DNA of 64,000 bases, from positions 32,653,452 to 32,717,451 of the forward strand of contig CM059972.1 in the NCBI GenBank assembly GCA_030490835.1. Reading direction: 5' to 3'. The notes below the pieces were generated by a model, which worked only from the letters and a program-made list of their open reading frames with translations, had not been told where the DNA came from and did not search any database. The translations under genes were made by a program, and so were the position numbers. Of the stretch, positions 1 to 11,673 are shown one piece after another. Numbering within the stretch: the stretch's first letter is position 1; each line of letters starts with the position of its first letter. This DNA comes from Annona cherimola (taxonomy: Eukaryota; Streptophyta; Magnoliopsida; Magnoliales; Annonaceae).

Positions 1-1694
1 GAATTAAAATCCATCAATTCAATTGCTCAAAACAACAACTTTTCTCCTAATTTTCTTCACCTTGGACGTCCCCTTCATTATGGCCATACAAACAGATTTT
101 TAAGTTTTATTTTCAGTTGTTTGGACGTCCCATCTTGCTCCATATTTAGGTTATTTTACTCTTATAATCACCTACATATCATGTTGCTTGAGTCATTATC
201 ATTTCCACCCTATTTGAATGGAAATTTTTACCTAGTTGTTAAACAAAAGTTTCACACAACTAAGGTCCATCAAACATGCTTGGTTTAACATATATTAAAA
301 CATGGAAATTATTCACATAATCCATTCATATAACATGATCAAAACAGCAACTTAAATCTGAAATCATTTAAAATTTCAGCATGGTGCATTTGTTGAAAAA
401 ACTCTAGGTCATGCATATCATCTCCTTGATGCTTGAACTAAATCTCTCCTTTCATTTAACATTTAATAACCCTATCAAGGGCTTCATGAATCATCAATAA
501 TTATTCATATTGGCATCAAATTTATGAAACCCTATTTGAGCTAGCAAACTTGAAAATTAACAAACCACAACTTGGCTTTAAGAACCTACTTGAAATGTGA
601 AGTTTGTCTCCTCTTGCTCGAGCTTGGTTTCTTCCTTTCCTTCTCTTCTTTTCTTCTTCTTTTTCTCCTCTTTTTCCTTCTTGCTTGGGACGGCACCTTG
701 CTGGAATTTTTTTCCAGCTTCTGCTAATGCCCCAAAAACATCCCAACAGCCCCCTTTCTCTCCTTATATTATGTTGGATTTTTACCCCTTAATTTCACCT
801 CATTTTGGACTTAAATAAATCCACATTTATCCACTAACTTGCTGCCCAAGTAAGCTTGTTGGGAACATCCTTTTTCCAGCCTTTTTCATGCTAATTTCAT
901 GCATGTTAAAAAATGCAAAATTGCCCCCAAAAATCTCTCCTTGAGACATTGAGTGGAGGTTACAAAAATCAATTTTGGTACCTTTCATTTATCTCAACAA
1001 ATCCTTGTTTGACATATGCCCCATTTGCTTTTCAAAAGTCAACTTTTCATTTATTTGGTTGACTTTAAATCTTGCTTATCACTTATCGCTTTTATTTCAT
1101 TAATGACATGTCACTTTTCATGAGCAAAAGTCAAACGGTTTTAACCCTAAGTGATTAAGAATTTTTTCATGATAATTAGCTTAATCAAATCCATCCATAT
1201 GATAGAACACCTTGTTTTAGCCGTTCATAAAAATTTTCATGTCAAAATGATCGTCCTAGATCAAGATATGAGCATTTGAAAATATCAAATGAAATTTGAT
1301 AAAATTAAATCATTTTCATCAAAATCAAATCATTATCAACATAATCCATTCCATTCATGAAGTAGAGCATGTCAACATGTGCTTACCTTTCAAATTTCAT
1401 GTCAATCCACCCTATGGGCGTCAAGTTACAAATTTTCCAAATAATAACCAAAGTGATCCCATAATTATCATCAACTTAATCATAATTACTGAAATATTTA
1501 ACCATGCCACATCATCATTTCCATACCTCAGTTTTTCTTTTGTGCACATTAGTCCACTTTGGGCAAAGGTGATTAACTAAACCGCCTCACTTGGTCATTT
1601 GCCCGAATCTCATCCATCCACTTTAAAGCATATATTAATAACTCTTGAATACCTAGATTACATTTATTGATCTCTAAATGTTCTAGGTATCACA
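1..1694 (-). mobile_element. Long gypsy LTR, partial (cut by window edge)
   Basis: This is the first ~1.7 kb (U3 side) of a Tekay/Del-type LTR read on the minus strand. It ends on the plus strand in GGTATCACA at 1694, the same terminus as the LTR ending at 23110, and it aligns with 21420-23110 almost throughout (the 'cacc-ttggacgtccc' block, the pyrimidine-rich stretch at 620-690, the terminal 'tgttctaggtatcaca'). The pyrimidine stretch gives purine-rich RNA downstream of the promoter and produces spurious Lys/Arg/Glu-rich reading frames. The flank is 'ataag' (1695-1699); its partner lies outside the window, so I cannot tell a solo LTR from a full element. Confidence 0.8.
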
Positions 1695-3412
1695 ATAAGC
1701 TTAATGAAGGTAGTTTAGAGCTTGTATAAGAATGAGATTTGGAATTTTTATAAAATGAAGGGTATTGGTGTAACCCACATGGGGAATGGAAAATTAGTAG
1801 GAAACTATTAGAATTATATATTCTTTGATTTAAAATGAATGAGATTAGAGCAATCAATTAAACAAAGTGATTAAGATAATCACTTTTGATCAACTTGGAA
1901 AGGCGTGCCACTAAATGACAAAAGAGGAAGTTTCCACTAAAAGATAAAATTAAGAGTCGAGAGTGGTGAGGTGGCATGCACATTTAATTTCATATTCCAT
2001 GTCATTTTACTTTATTATGTGATTAATAGTTTGATTAATTCATATCTTAAGATATACGAGGTGGATTGACATGAAAGTTTAGGGGAATGCCTAAGTTGGC
2101 ATGCCCAACATGATGAACGGTTCGGATTGTGAAAAATATGAATGGAAAGAGATAAATTGATTTGGGTTACATGATATTTAATGAAAAATTCATTTAGTTG
2201 ATATCTTATCACATAGTCATCATTTGAAGATGAAAATTTTTATGTATAGCTAAGTTGAAGTGTTTCATCACATGAATGGATTGATTATGGAAAATCTTAT
2301 TACAAAATTCCAAACCACACTTTATATAAGAATAGCTAATGTCATGATTAATGCCCTTAATTACCATTTCTTTTAACCAAAAAGTCAACTACCATAAATG
2401 TGAGGGTGGACTTTGATGGCTCACTTTTGAGGTGTCATCATGTCATGCATTTGAGTAAGGGATAAGTCAACTAAAGAAAAGTGAGAAATTAATGAGAGGG
2501 CAACCCCTTTGATTGCATCCTAGTTATGAAAATTTGGAGCATTTCAATAAAAAGATGGCAAAAGAAATAAATGAAATGCAGCAGCTTGGAACGTGGACAA
2601 CATGTTTAGGGTGCAAATAAGACAAAAAAAATGGCAGAAAGAAGGGTGGATGAATGGTAGAGAATTAAGCAACAATTAAATATCAAAATTTTAGGTAAAT
2701 AAGAGGGTAATAGGTGGCATTAAGGGATGGTTTCAACAACATATAAAAGGGAAAAAGGGAGTAGCAACATGGACATTTCAGCAACAAGGGGAAAGGAGAA
2801 AAAAAAAGAAAAAGAGAGGAAAGAAGCGAGAGGTACACAGTTCATTTCAACAACTTAGGGGAGAGAAAAGAAGAAAAAGGAAGGAAGAAAAGAAGGGGAA
2901 GAGGAAGGAGGAGTGACATCCGATAGGTACCTCTGTATTTTTATTTTTGATTCATCCATTCTATGCTTCAAATTGATACCCATAAATGTTCAAATTTATG
3001 ATATAAACAAGCACGGATATAAGATGATAAATTTCAGAAATTTCTGTGAATTTAGGTTGCTATTAATTTTAAACTTATGCTTTAAATGATTTAGGAAAGT
3101 TTGGACAATAGATATGAGTATTAAATGAATTGAACTTGGATTAGTATGGGACGTCCAAGCTAGATACTAAGGAAATAAAATTCTGTTATAAATATTATTT
3201 CCATGATTAAACAGATGATATATTTGGAGTTTAAGAATTAAGAACTAATAATTTAAGGATTTTGCTCATTGCTCATGTGTTGGATTAACAGGTGAATATG
3301 AGAGAAAACTTAACGAAATTTGGATGATATAGGGCTCTTTATTAGAAATAAATGTAAACTTCAGAAATTTCATTTGGAAATTAGCCTATTAAAGGTTATA
3401 TACAAGCCTTTG
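1695..3412 (+). mobile_element. AT-rich element-derived DNA with LTR-like promoter
   Basis: No gene is visible. The segment resembles a diverged long LTR in plus orientation. A block at 1870-1950 (aagtgattaag..cacttttgat..ccactaaa) is like 58890-58970 in the plus-oriented solo LTR. A TATA-like ATATAAAAGG at 2741-2750 is followed by a long purine-rich tract (2790-2910), the same promoter layout as the other LTRs here. Neither terminus was found. The last ~150 bp (about 3240-3412) is a partial unit of the ~175-bp tandem repeat that continues after the copia LTR. Confidence 0.45.
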
Positions 3413-4958
3413 TGTTGGTCCCGAGTTGATGGCAATTACCCAAGAGGGGAGGGGTGAATTGGGTATTTAAAAATTTTAAACTTGAATTAGAGACTTTACC
3501 CCGATTTAGTTTAATCCCCTTTAATAAGACAAATGGAAAGCAATAAGATAATGAAAGTGGAAATGAAAAAGCAATAGACAAGATTTATAGTGGTTCGGGC
3601 AACCTTCCCTACTCCACTCTTCCAAGCTTACACTCCCTTGTGACTTGGGTTCCACTATGTATTCCGTGAATACAACTAGAGTCTCCGCTCTCTTCTAGAT
3701 TCTAGCTCTAGGGGGCATATACAACCAGAGCCTCCACTCTCTTCTAGATTCTAGCTCTAGGGGATGTATACAACAAATAGCACAAGTAGGTGACGAGTTC
3801 CACTCCAATCACAACGTTACTTTGCTATAGCTTGGTTTGAAACACCAAAATCAAACCAAGCACCAAAAACCATGAAATAGAAGAAATCTACACTTTACAG
3901 ATTTGTGTAGCAAGTTCCAGCTCAAGGAAGAATCTGTAGAAGCAACGAATCATTTTGCGTTGAAGTAAACAGCAACTTTGAAGCTTGTTCTTCCTTTGAA
4001 AGAGTATAGATCACTCAATTGTAGAGAAAAGTGGATTGAAACTCTTAGTAGCACTTCTTTCCTCTTTTTCAGCTCTTACTTGTGTATTTTCACGTTTGCT
4101 TGAGTGTCTATATATAGAGGAGGGAGAATTTTGAACGTTATAGAGTTGGTTGGCGCGTAATAAATGTTCCAACGTTCAAAAATTCGAACGTTATTTCTCC
4201 AAATCGCAGGTGGAGTCGACTTCGTGTGCGACTTCACCCAAGTCGCATGCTGGAGTCGACTTCGGGTGCGATTTCGGCTATGCTTCATTTGTTCAAGTTC
4301 TTCCTCAGGTCGACTTGGCGTTGGACTTGACCCAAGTCGCATGTGGAGTCGACTTCGGGTGCGACTTCGGATGCTTCAGTTTCCAAGTCTGTCTTCTGGG
4401 TCGACTTGGTCTGAAACTTGACCCAAGTCGCATGTGGAGTCGACTTCGGATGCGACTTCGGATGCTTCAGTTTTCAAGTCTGTCTTCTGGGTCGATTTGG
4501 TCTAAGACTTGACCCAAGTCGATGCTGGAGTCGACTTGGCCTGCGACTTCACCCAAGTTGCAAGTGGAGTCGACTTCATGTGCGACTTCAGCAGCTTTGC
4601 CACCCAATTTCAACTCTGGAAGGAAAGTGTCACTTGAAGTCAATACTGGAGTCGACTTGGTCTGTGACTTCACCCAAGTCGCAGATGGAGTCGACTTCAT
4701 CTGCGACTTTGAGAATTCTTGCTCCCAATTTCAACGTTGGACAGAGGATGACTTTTGAAGTCGAAAATGGAGTCGACTTGGGGAATCGACTTGGCCTAAG
4801 TCGATGCCTGAGTCGACGTGATTTGCGACTTGACCTGTTATATTTTATATTTTTCATCTAAACATTGCACAAAATATATTAGTAGTTAAAACTTACTCAA
4901 ATTGTATTGTTAATCATCAAAACACATGCTTTGGATATTTTACATTTGATTTTCAACA
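3413..4958 (-). mobile_element. Solo LTR, Sirevirus-like copia family
   Basis: A 1,546-bp solo LTR, with ends TGTTGG (3413) and CAACA (4958) and a perfect 5-bp target-site duplication CTTTG (3408-3412 and 4959-4963). It is homologous to the LTRs of the gag-only element at 53381-57700, so its true transcription direction is minus. Landmarks shared by all copies are the 'ttatagtggttcgggcaacc' box, the 'ctctagattctagctcta' box, a TATA box (TATATATA, 4109-4116) and, upstream of it in element orientation, a dozen or so repeats containing AGTCGACTT and TGCGACTT (4205-4830). There is no internal sequence, so it probably arose by LTR-LTR recombination. Confidence 0.9.
4205..4830. repeat. Palindromic tandem array in copia U3
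   Basis: About eleven GTCGAC-containing units of roughly 40-60 bp. Each combines AAGTCGCA, the self-complementary AGTCGACT and TGCGACTT, so a unit can fold on itself. The CpG-dense array contrasts with the AT-rich surroundings. It lies in U3, upstream of the TATA box in element orientation. Confidence 0.85.
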
Positions 4959-4963
4959 CTTTG

Positions 4964-5700
4964 AACATCCATAAAGGTTGTTGATTAATAACCCCAAGAA
5001 TATACATGGTTAAGGTGAAGTTGTAAGAAGTAAAATTTAGTAAAAATGAGCTCAAATAGAGCTGTTTGAGTAGGGGACGAAATTTACAGAAATTTATGGA
5101 AATTTAAATTGCTCAAGATTATATACAAGCCCCTGGAACAATTGCAAGAGTTTTTGATAGATAGTATTTTATGTATATGACACTAAGGTGTAGTTAAGAG
5201 GGTAAAATTCAATGAAAACAAGGTTATATAGGGTTGTTTTGACAAATGAGTATAAATCTTAGAAATTTTGAAGTAAGATTAACTTGTTATAAGTTGTAAA
5301 CAAGTGTTTAAAAGGATCACAAGAATGGTTGATAGGTAGCCCCATGTTTATGCCATTATGGAGTAACTATGAAGGTGAAATGCAGTGAAAGTAAGAATGG
5401 CCTAGAACTGTTTTGAAATGGAGCATTAATTCCAGAATTTTGGAAGAAATTTACCTTGTTATAATTTTTAAATAAGCCCTTGAAATGAGCACAAGGGTTG
5501 TTGGTTAATAACCCTACTGTGCATGTGGTTAAAGTGGAATTGTAAGAAGTGAAACATGGTGGAAATGAGGATATACATGGCAGTTTTGGAAAGGGTAGTC
5601 AATTTCAAAAATTTTGATATGATTTCTATTGCAATAGACTTTAAGTCCCTTGAACTGATTGAGCTAGCCCTCACATGGTTGAGATTTCAAAGTATTAACC
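4964..5700. repeat. Imperfect ~175-bp tandem repeat, about four units
   Basis: Successive units carry the same order of motifs: 'ggttgttgattaataacccc', 'gtagtaagaagtgaaa'-like, 'agaaattt.ggaa' and 'tata.acaagccc.tgaa'. Units start near 4964, 5140, 5311 and 5490, with a degenerate one after 5660. A partial unit at 3240-3412 shows that the copia solo LTR landed inside this array. No coding potential. Confidence 0.7.
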
Positions 5701-6526
5701 AAGAGGAGGTATTAGTTTTGAAGTTACCTCAATTATGTTGATTATGTTACAACAAGCTAGAAAACCAAAGGATAAGTAGAACTTATAAGTTCAAAGGATG
5801 GAATGAGAAAACACTAAGATCATGTAAATAAAGCTCTTGAATTCAAGAGTTAAGGGTTCATAACACAGGTATATCGTTAAAATGCAAGTGTTGAATGAAA
5901 TAAATAATTGTGAAGGGTTAATACTGTGGCGCCCCAACCCGAGACGTCACATCCTTACTCTAAGACCTTATCGATTGGTAAATGTGAATCAGGATTGTTG
6001 CCTTGATCACGCGGTGGGTTCTTAATTGGATCTCGTCTAAATTTTTTTCATTTCACTTCTTTTATCTATTATCATTCATTTCTTTGCATTCCACTCCATT
6101 CATCTTACAAGCGACAATATACTTATAATCAATTGCACATATCAAGTGCACATTTCATTGATAACATCTTAACTTGCCCTTCTACAATAAGGGTCCTCTT
6201 GACTTAATCATGACATTTTCATACATACATTACATACATCCAATCATCAACTCACATAGAACTCAAAACTTTAAATAAATTTATATACATCCACTTAAAA
6301 CATTAAGGCATATCATCTCACACATCATGACTAATCATGTTAGCCCACATTTATATATCATCTCTTACCTTTCCTTAGATGCTCATGTTCTCTACTTCTT
6401 GAGCTTCCCGGTACCTGTCTAAGGTTTGAGAAAATAAATGTGAGTGATAACTCAGTAAGCAAGCATTTTAGGGTAAGACTTTCCTTTAAAATATTTTCAT
6501 AAATATCTTGAAAACTTTTTTACATG

Positions 6527-7014
6527 AGGACATTTTTATGTCCTAAAACATTGTCATATAATCCTTTGTTTATGAGGACAATTCTATGTCCTAGAACATT
6601 TTCATAAACATCCATTCTTAAAACTATTTACAAGTCACAACTGGGCTTGTTAAGGCAAAACATGTGTTTTATCCTCTTTAATTAATTTTCTTTGGTCTTG
6701 TGTGAACATTTATAATGTTCCAAAATATTTACATAAAACCTTCTTTTGCTAATGGACATTTTTACGTCTAAAATATTTTTCATCATAAATTTCTTTAGTC
6801 AAGAGACATTTGATGTCCAAAAACATCTTTGACATAAAATTTCTTCGGCAATGGATATTTATATGTCCTAAAATATTTTTCTTCATAAATTCTTTTGGAA
6901 ACGGACATTCATGTGTCCTAAAATATTTTTCACATAAACTCTTTGGCAATGGACATTCTCATGTCCAAATACATTTTCCATTTAAGCACTTTGGTAATAG
7001 ACATTCTTATGTCC
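6527..7014. repeat. Array of GGACAT/ATGTCC hairpins in LTR
   Basis: Eight imperfect copies of a short palindrome, for example AGGACAT-TTTT-ATGTCCT at 6527-6544. The others start near 6575, 6754, 6804, 6853, 6902, 6950 and 7000, so most are spaced about 50 bp apart. Intervening text repeats 'aaaatatttttc.cataaattctttgg'. In element orientation the array lies downstream of the promoter and would be transcribed. Confidence 0.75.
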
Positions 7015-7404
7015 ATAAACACTTTTCACATAAATCTTTTCCATAATCCCCATCTTGGGGCTTGTTTATAACAAACAAGGCATAAAACACATAATCCATT
7101 TTCATGAAAGCATTCGCATAGAAAATATTTTCTTTCAACCTTGTTATTTACACTTTTGTGTAAAACACCTTGTTTTTTTTATGGTAACTTATTCATAATG
7201 GCTCATAAAATCCTATTTATGATAACTTTTCGTAAAAATCCTTTTATGTTCCAATCTTTGAATTTTTCAAAAGCAAAACATATGCAAATGCATTTCTCCC
7301 CATCCATTAGTGATACTTAGCAAGTGATCATTCTACCTTTTGGAAGAGAATCCATCATTAACAGCATGCTAGTCAGGCGGCTGTTCCTTCATCTTCTCAC
7401 ATCT

Positions 7405-7500
7405 CAGGGAGGGCGCTGCTAGCCTCCTGTCATCCCTTAGCGAATTGGCCATATGTAGAATGGGCCCCGGTCCATCTCCGACCATACTCTACAACTGACT
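7405..7500. other. Conserved GC-rich block of the long gypsy LTRs
   Basis: A GC-rich block (core 'agggcgctgctagcctcc', then 'ttagcgaattggcc' and 'gggccccggtcc') in an otherwise AT-rich LTR. Recognisable homologues occur at 14800-14850 and 14955-15045 (two copies in one LTR), 19530-19640, 47545-47660 and 63866-63975, and in the reverse sense inside 60880-61270. Confidence 0.7.
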
Positions 7501-7568
7501 TTTTTCTTATATTGGTGCACCATACATCATCATCATTAATGTTCATATGCTAGCATGATCTCATAAAA

Positions 7569-7715
7569 CATCACAGACCACAATTTGTGTAGTTTAAAGT
7601 ATCACAGACCGCAGCCCGTGTCCTTTTAAACCATCTTGAAAAACATCACATATCGTAGACTGTCTTTTTAAATCATTTTGAAAAAAAAGAACATCACGGA
7701 CCGCAGTCCGCGTCA
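7569..7715. repeat. Four 'catcacagaccgcagtccgtgt' type repeats
   Basis: Four diverged copies start near 7569, 7600, 7645 and 7693. The last has a GGAC-CGCA-GTCC mini-hairpin. A single copy is found at the equivalent place in the LTR at 18359-23110 (near 19704), so the repeat expanded in this copy. Confidence 0.65.
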
Positions 7716-10700
7716 ACCTATAAAGTGAGCGCACCCACTTTAACAAGTTATCATTTGAAATCTAGTTTTAGGATGACCTTTTTTAAATTCTTTGAGAAAC
7801 ATTTTGAGTAAAATATTTTGATAAGCATTTGAGATGTTTGAGAAAACAATAGATCTTAAAATCCTTATAATAAAAAAACTTCAAAGCTTTTGGATTTTCA
7901 AGAATAAACTACTTATTTTCCTAACATTTTCTTGGTTTCCATTTCAGGTCCTTTTGCTCACAAAGGTTATGCAATTGTACCATCCCCTTCTTAACCACCC
8001 TGAAATCAAATTCTTATCCATATATCTATCTTGCCATTTTTACATAAAGAAGGGCTTGCATAGCCTTTTGCATGTCATTCTAGCAATCCGAAATCAAACC
8101 ATTATATGAAATCAACTTATTGGATTGGTCATCCTTAAACCCCTTTTTAACAACATCCATATAAACATTTTTCAAGACATTCTCAATATATTTCCTTATC
8201 TAAAGGAAATCAAAAATATCATTTCAAACATATGGAATATGTTCAAATTATCATTTATATTTAAATGGCATGGCATAAAAATCAAATCCCTTTTGAAATC
8301 AACATCATAAAGAACTTACTTGCTTAAAATCCATTGGCATAAAGTATGAAATTCTTAAAAAACAGCATCATGAAGAATTTGCCTACTTGTAAGCAAATTC
8401 CTAAATCCATCAACATAAAGTATTTTCAATCTTTGACAACACTTGTGATAAAATAATTATCTTAAAAAGCGTTGCTTACTTCCCATGAAGCAAACCTTGA
8501 GGCTTTCCATTAAAGTCATTCTTTTCCAAAACTTGTGGCTTTTCATTAAAGTCATCCTTTTCAAACTTGTGCTTGCCCATTCATCAAAACATCATCATAA
8601 ACATTATCAATCATGTCAACACATAGAAAGAAAATAATATTTTGAAAAGTTTGTTTGCTTACCTGATATAGCCTTAATCCTTTTCTCCATACCTTTCCTT
8701 GCCTTTGCCTAGATAAATAAAAACGACATTTCATTTATATGCATCAAATTCAAATGCTTGCATCCCTTAGGATTTTCCAACCTACATGAATCTATTTGGA
8801 TTTACGTTAAACTAACTTAACACACTTGCCTTTCAAGTTGGGTGTCCATTTTCTAATTCTCACATTGGTATAAGTTGTGCTTCCATAGCACCCATCCTTT
8901 TAAAATCCACTTCTAATAGGTTAAAACCTCATAATCACTTATGATACTTATTTATATTCCATTTTAAGTTAAATTCCATTACAAAAATTTAGAATTTTAC
9001 ATTTATTTTGATTTATCCCTCAATCTGTCCATAATGCCAAAATCAGACACACTGATCTCTCTAATTTTTAAACATAATCAAATCAAGGAATTTAAATCTG
9101 AAATTTCTCTAATAACTTCATAACTACATGAGTTAACCAAAATAAATATTCCCAGTACAACATATAAAGTATTTATATTTATTTTTGTATTTTTACACTG
9201 CTAGACTGTAGCATCAATTTTTAGATGATTCAAATCACGTTAATTATTAAGTATATTTATACCTTTAAAAAATTAATTTTTATTTTGTGTGAGTGTTATT
9301 CATGATGTCTTACACATCATATAAAATTTTTATCTCCAAATTACTTATATAAAAATTATTAAAAATTATTTGGTGCAGCTGATCCTGACACCCGTTCAAC
9401 CCTATTTAGGTTGATTTTCTCGGATTTTTAATTAACCTACTTATCTTTTTAAGATAAAAATTTGGTCATTCCTTAATAACCCTTTCATGAGTTTCACACA
9501 AATTTTCTTGCTAAAAATCATTCATTTACTATTTTGTTCATATTTTTCTTTCTTACACTAGATTCAATACATATAAACATATCCATGTGATTCATTTCAC
9601 CCTTATAAATATTAAAACATAATATATATATATATATGAGGGTTTTATTTTCTTAATCATTCTGCAAGAATTCAAGGATATATTTACCCACGAATTAAAT
9701 ATTTTTAACCATCTTTACCTTAATCATCAACAAAACATGATTTAGGTTAACGTATATGAATTAAAAACGCATAATACTCACCCAAATTAAACATGAACAT
9801 GGGTAAAACTTGTTGAATCTTTTTTTTCTTCCTTTCTTCTTTCTTTTCCTCCTTGCTTGGCCTGCTTGGGATGACCCTAGCTGCTACTCCTTTTGTGGAG
9901 AAAATTTTCTCTCCCTTTCTCTCTCTCTCTTTCTCTCTCTTTTTTTCTCTCTTTCTCTCCTTGTTGACTTGAACGACCCCCTTGACTTGCTGCCCACTTT
10001 CATCCTTTCTTGCTGTCCAAGAAACTCTTTTATATATATTTGGGATTTTACCCTTGGTTAGCCATCATTTAACCATGGTTAAGGGAGCTTAATTGCCCCA
10101 AAATCCATTCATATTGCTATCCACTTAGAAATGTCCACATGTCATGGACCTTATGAAATTTTCTTGCCACAAAATCAACCCATATCCACGTTCATAACAC
10201 CCCCTAGCTACCTAGGTCATTCAAATGCATATTTTTCATTTTTTTAAAAATCAAAAAAATCAAGGGGGAAGACCCCTTGGACGTCCACACCATGCCAACT
10301 CTCCGTGCCTCTTTGAGGCTAGCCCTTAGCCTCTTAAATCATTATTTAATCCACTTGAATTTTCAAGGATTTTAGCCCTTGACTTAATCCAAAAAATCTA
10401 GTTCAAAGTACCTCCTTTTGACACCTCTCATGGGCATTAAACCAAGCCATTAAGCCACTTGCTTTTTAATAAATCATACTTTTTGGTGCACAAATTCAAT
10501 GCTACTCACCCTTTCTTATTAAGAATATTCTCATGGTAATTAACTTAATCTAATCCTTCCATAGCATAGATTTCATAATTTTATTCAACGGTTTCAAATT
10601 TCATCTCAAACTAACTTTTCTACGTCAAGTTATGATCCTTTAAAAATAACCTTAGAGTGTGAGATTGAAAACAAATAATTATCATCTTAATCCCATCACA

Positions 10701-10823
10701 TTTGCCTTAATCCAATTTACACATAAGGTTGAGCCCAAAGTCATGAGTTTATCTTTCAATTTTCATCTCAATCCACCTTATAGGCGTCAAGTTATGAATT
10801 TTCTACATTTTCTAACATAATTC

Positions 10824-11178
10824 TATGTGAATTGATGGTTGAATATATGTATACAAGTATATCTATCGAACATTAACTATGAGTATATTTTATATGAATA
10901 TGACATGGTCAGGTTGACAAAACCATTGATGTAAGGGAACAAGATGAGATTTTATGAATGATATGTATAATTGATGAATTATCAAGATATATTGCTTGCA
11001 AAAGACTAAATGAGATGAAGGGAACGAAAACAAAGAAAAAATCATTATTATTCTACTAAACGAAATGTATAAAAAAAAATCTCACTACGTGAATATGGCA
11101 ACAATCCTGTGTCATATTTACCAATAAAAAACGATCCCGGGGTAAGGCTATGTGATGCCACGGGTTGGGGACGCCACA
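10824..11178 (+). mobile_element. Inverted U5-end fragment of a long gypsy LTR
   Basis: The reverse complement reads TGTGGCGTCCCCAACCC and then follows the start of the LTR at 18359 for ~355 bp ('attggtaaat', 'aggattgttgcc', 'cttgtatacatatattcaa', 'catcaattcacatagaatt'). It is joined head-on to the truncated LTR 5925-10823, giving a fold-back structure with LTR heads pointing outward at both ends. No convincing target duplication flanks 5925-11178 (aatac versus aaaaa). Confidence 0.75.
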
Positions 11179-11673
11179 AAAAATTAACCCATTTTTAGTT
11201 CAGTCCCGTCGAATGAAACACAAAGAGCAATAAAGAAGCAAAAGAAATAAACATAAGTGGTTTGGGCAACATTCCTTACTTCATTCTTCCAAGCACACAC
11301 CCACTTATGTCTTATGGTCTCAATTTTTCCACAAGGTATACAATTAGAGCTTCAACTCTCTTTTAGATTCCAGCTCTATAAAGCCTTTACAACAGTTACA
11401 CAAGTAGACGACAAGTCTCACTCCAATCGAACACTACTTGTGTTTCAACTTGGCCTTGGCCTCTAACACTAAGCCAAGTAACTAATACAACAGAGAATAA
11501 TTGAATAGAAGGATCTATACTTTATAAATTTGTATAGTACAATTGAAGCTTAGTAAAGACTCTTGAAGATATATAGAAGATGAGAAGATGAAGAACTTTC
11601 AGTAGATTCGAAAATCTTACTTTGAAGAACACTTATTGCACTCTTGATTGCTTGAAAATATGAAGGTAAAGGC

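Larger units (their letters stand above)
5925..10823 (-). mobile_element. Long gypsy LTR lacking its U3-side end
   Basis: Starts TGTGGCGCCCC at 5925 (the U5 end in true orientation) and follows the same order of blocks as the LTRs at 18359-23110 and 46808-50973. These include the CG-rich block at 7405-7500, the pyrimidine tract at 9820-9960 with a reverse-strand TATA (TATATATA near 10031), and the 'tctacgtcaagttatg' block near 10620. It is very close to the 3' LTR of the chromovirus through about 10823. There it stops ~270 bp short of the expected end and joins an inverted LTR head. No reading frame of interest. Confidence 0.8.

Noticed and set aside
4076..4861. Several overlapping frames up to 147 aa with repeating 'GVDFGCDF' or 'SRLGLRL' motifs
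   Set aside because: They are translations of the U3 tandem array. Unit lengths that are multiples of three keep frames open; the same happens at 31631-32650.
4964..5700. Centromeric satellite
   Set aside because: The unit length is suggestive, but there are only a few highly diverged units in a single short array.
6527..7014. CRISPR-like array of palindromic repeats
   Set aside because: Repeats are short, diverged and embedded in a plant LTR; spacers are similar to each other and there are no cas genes.
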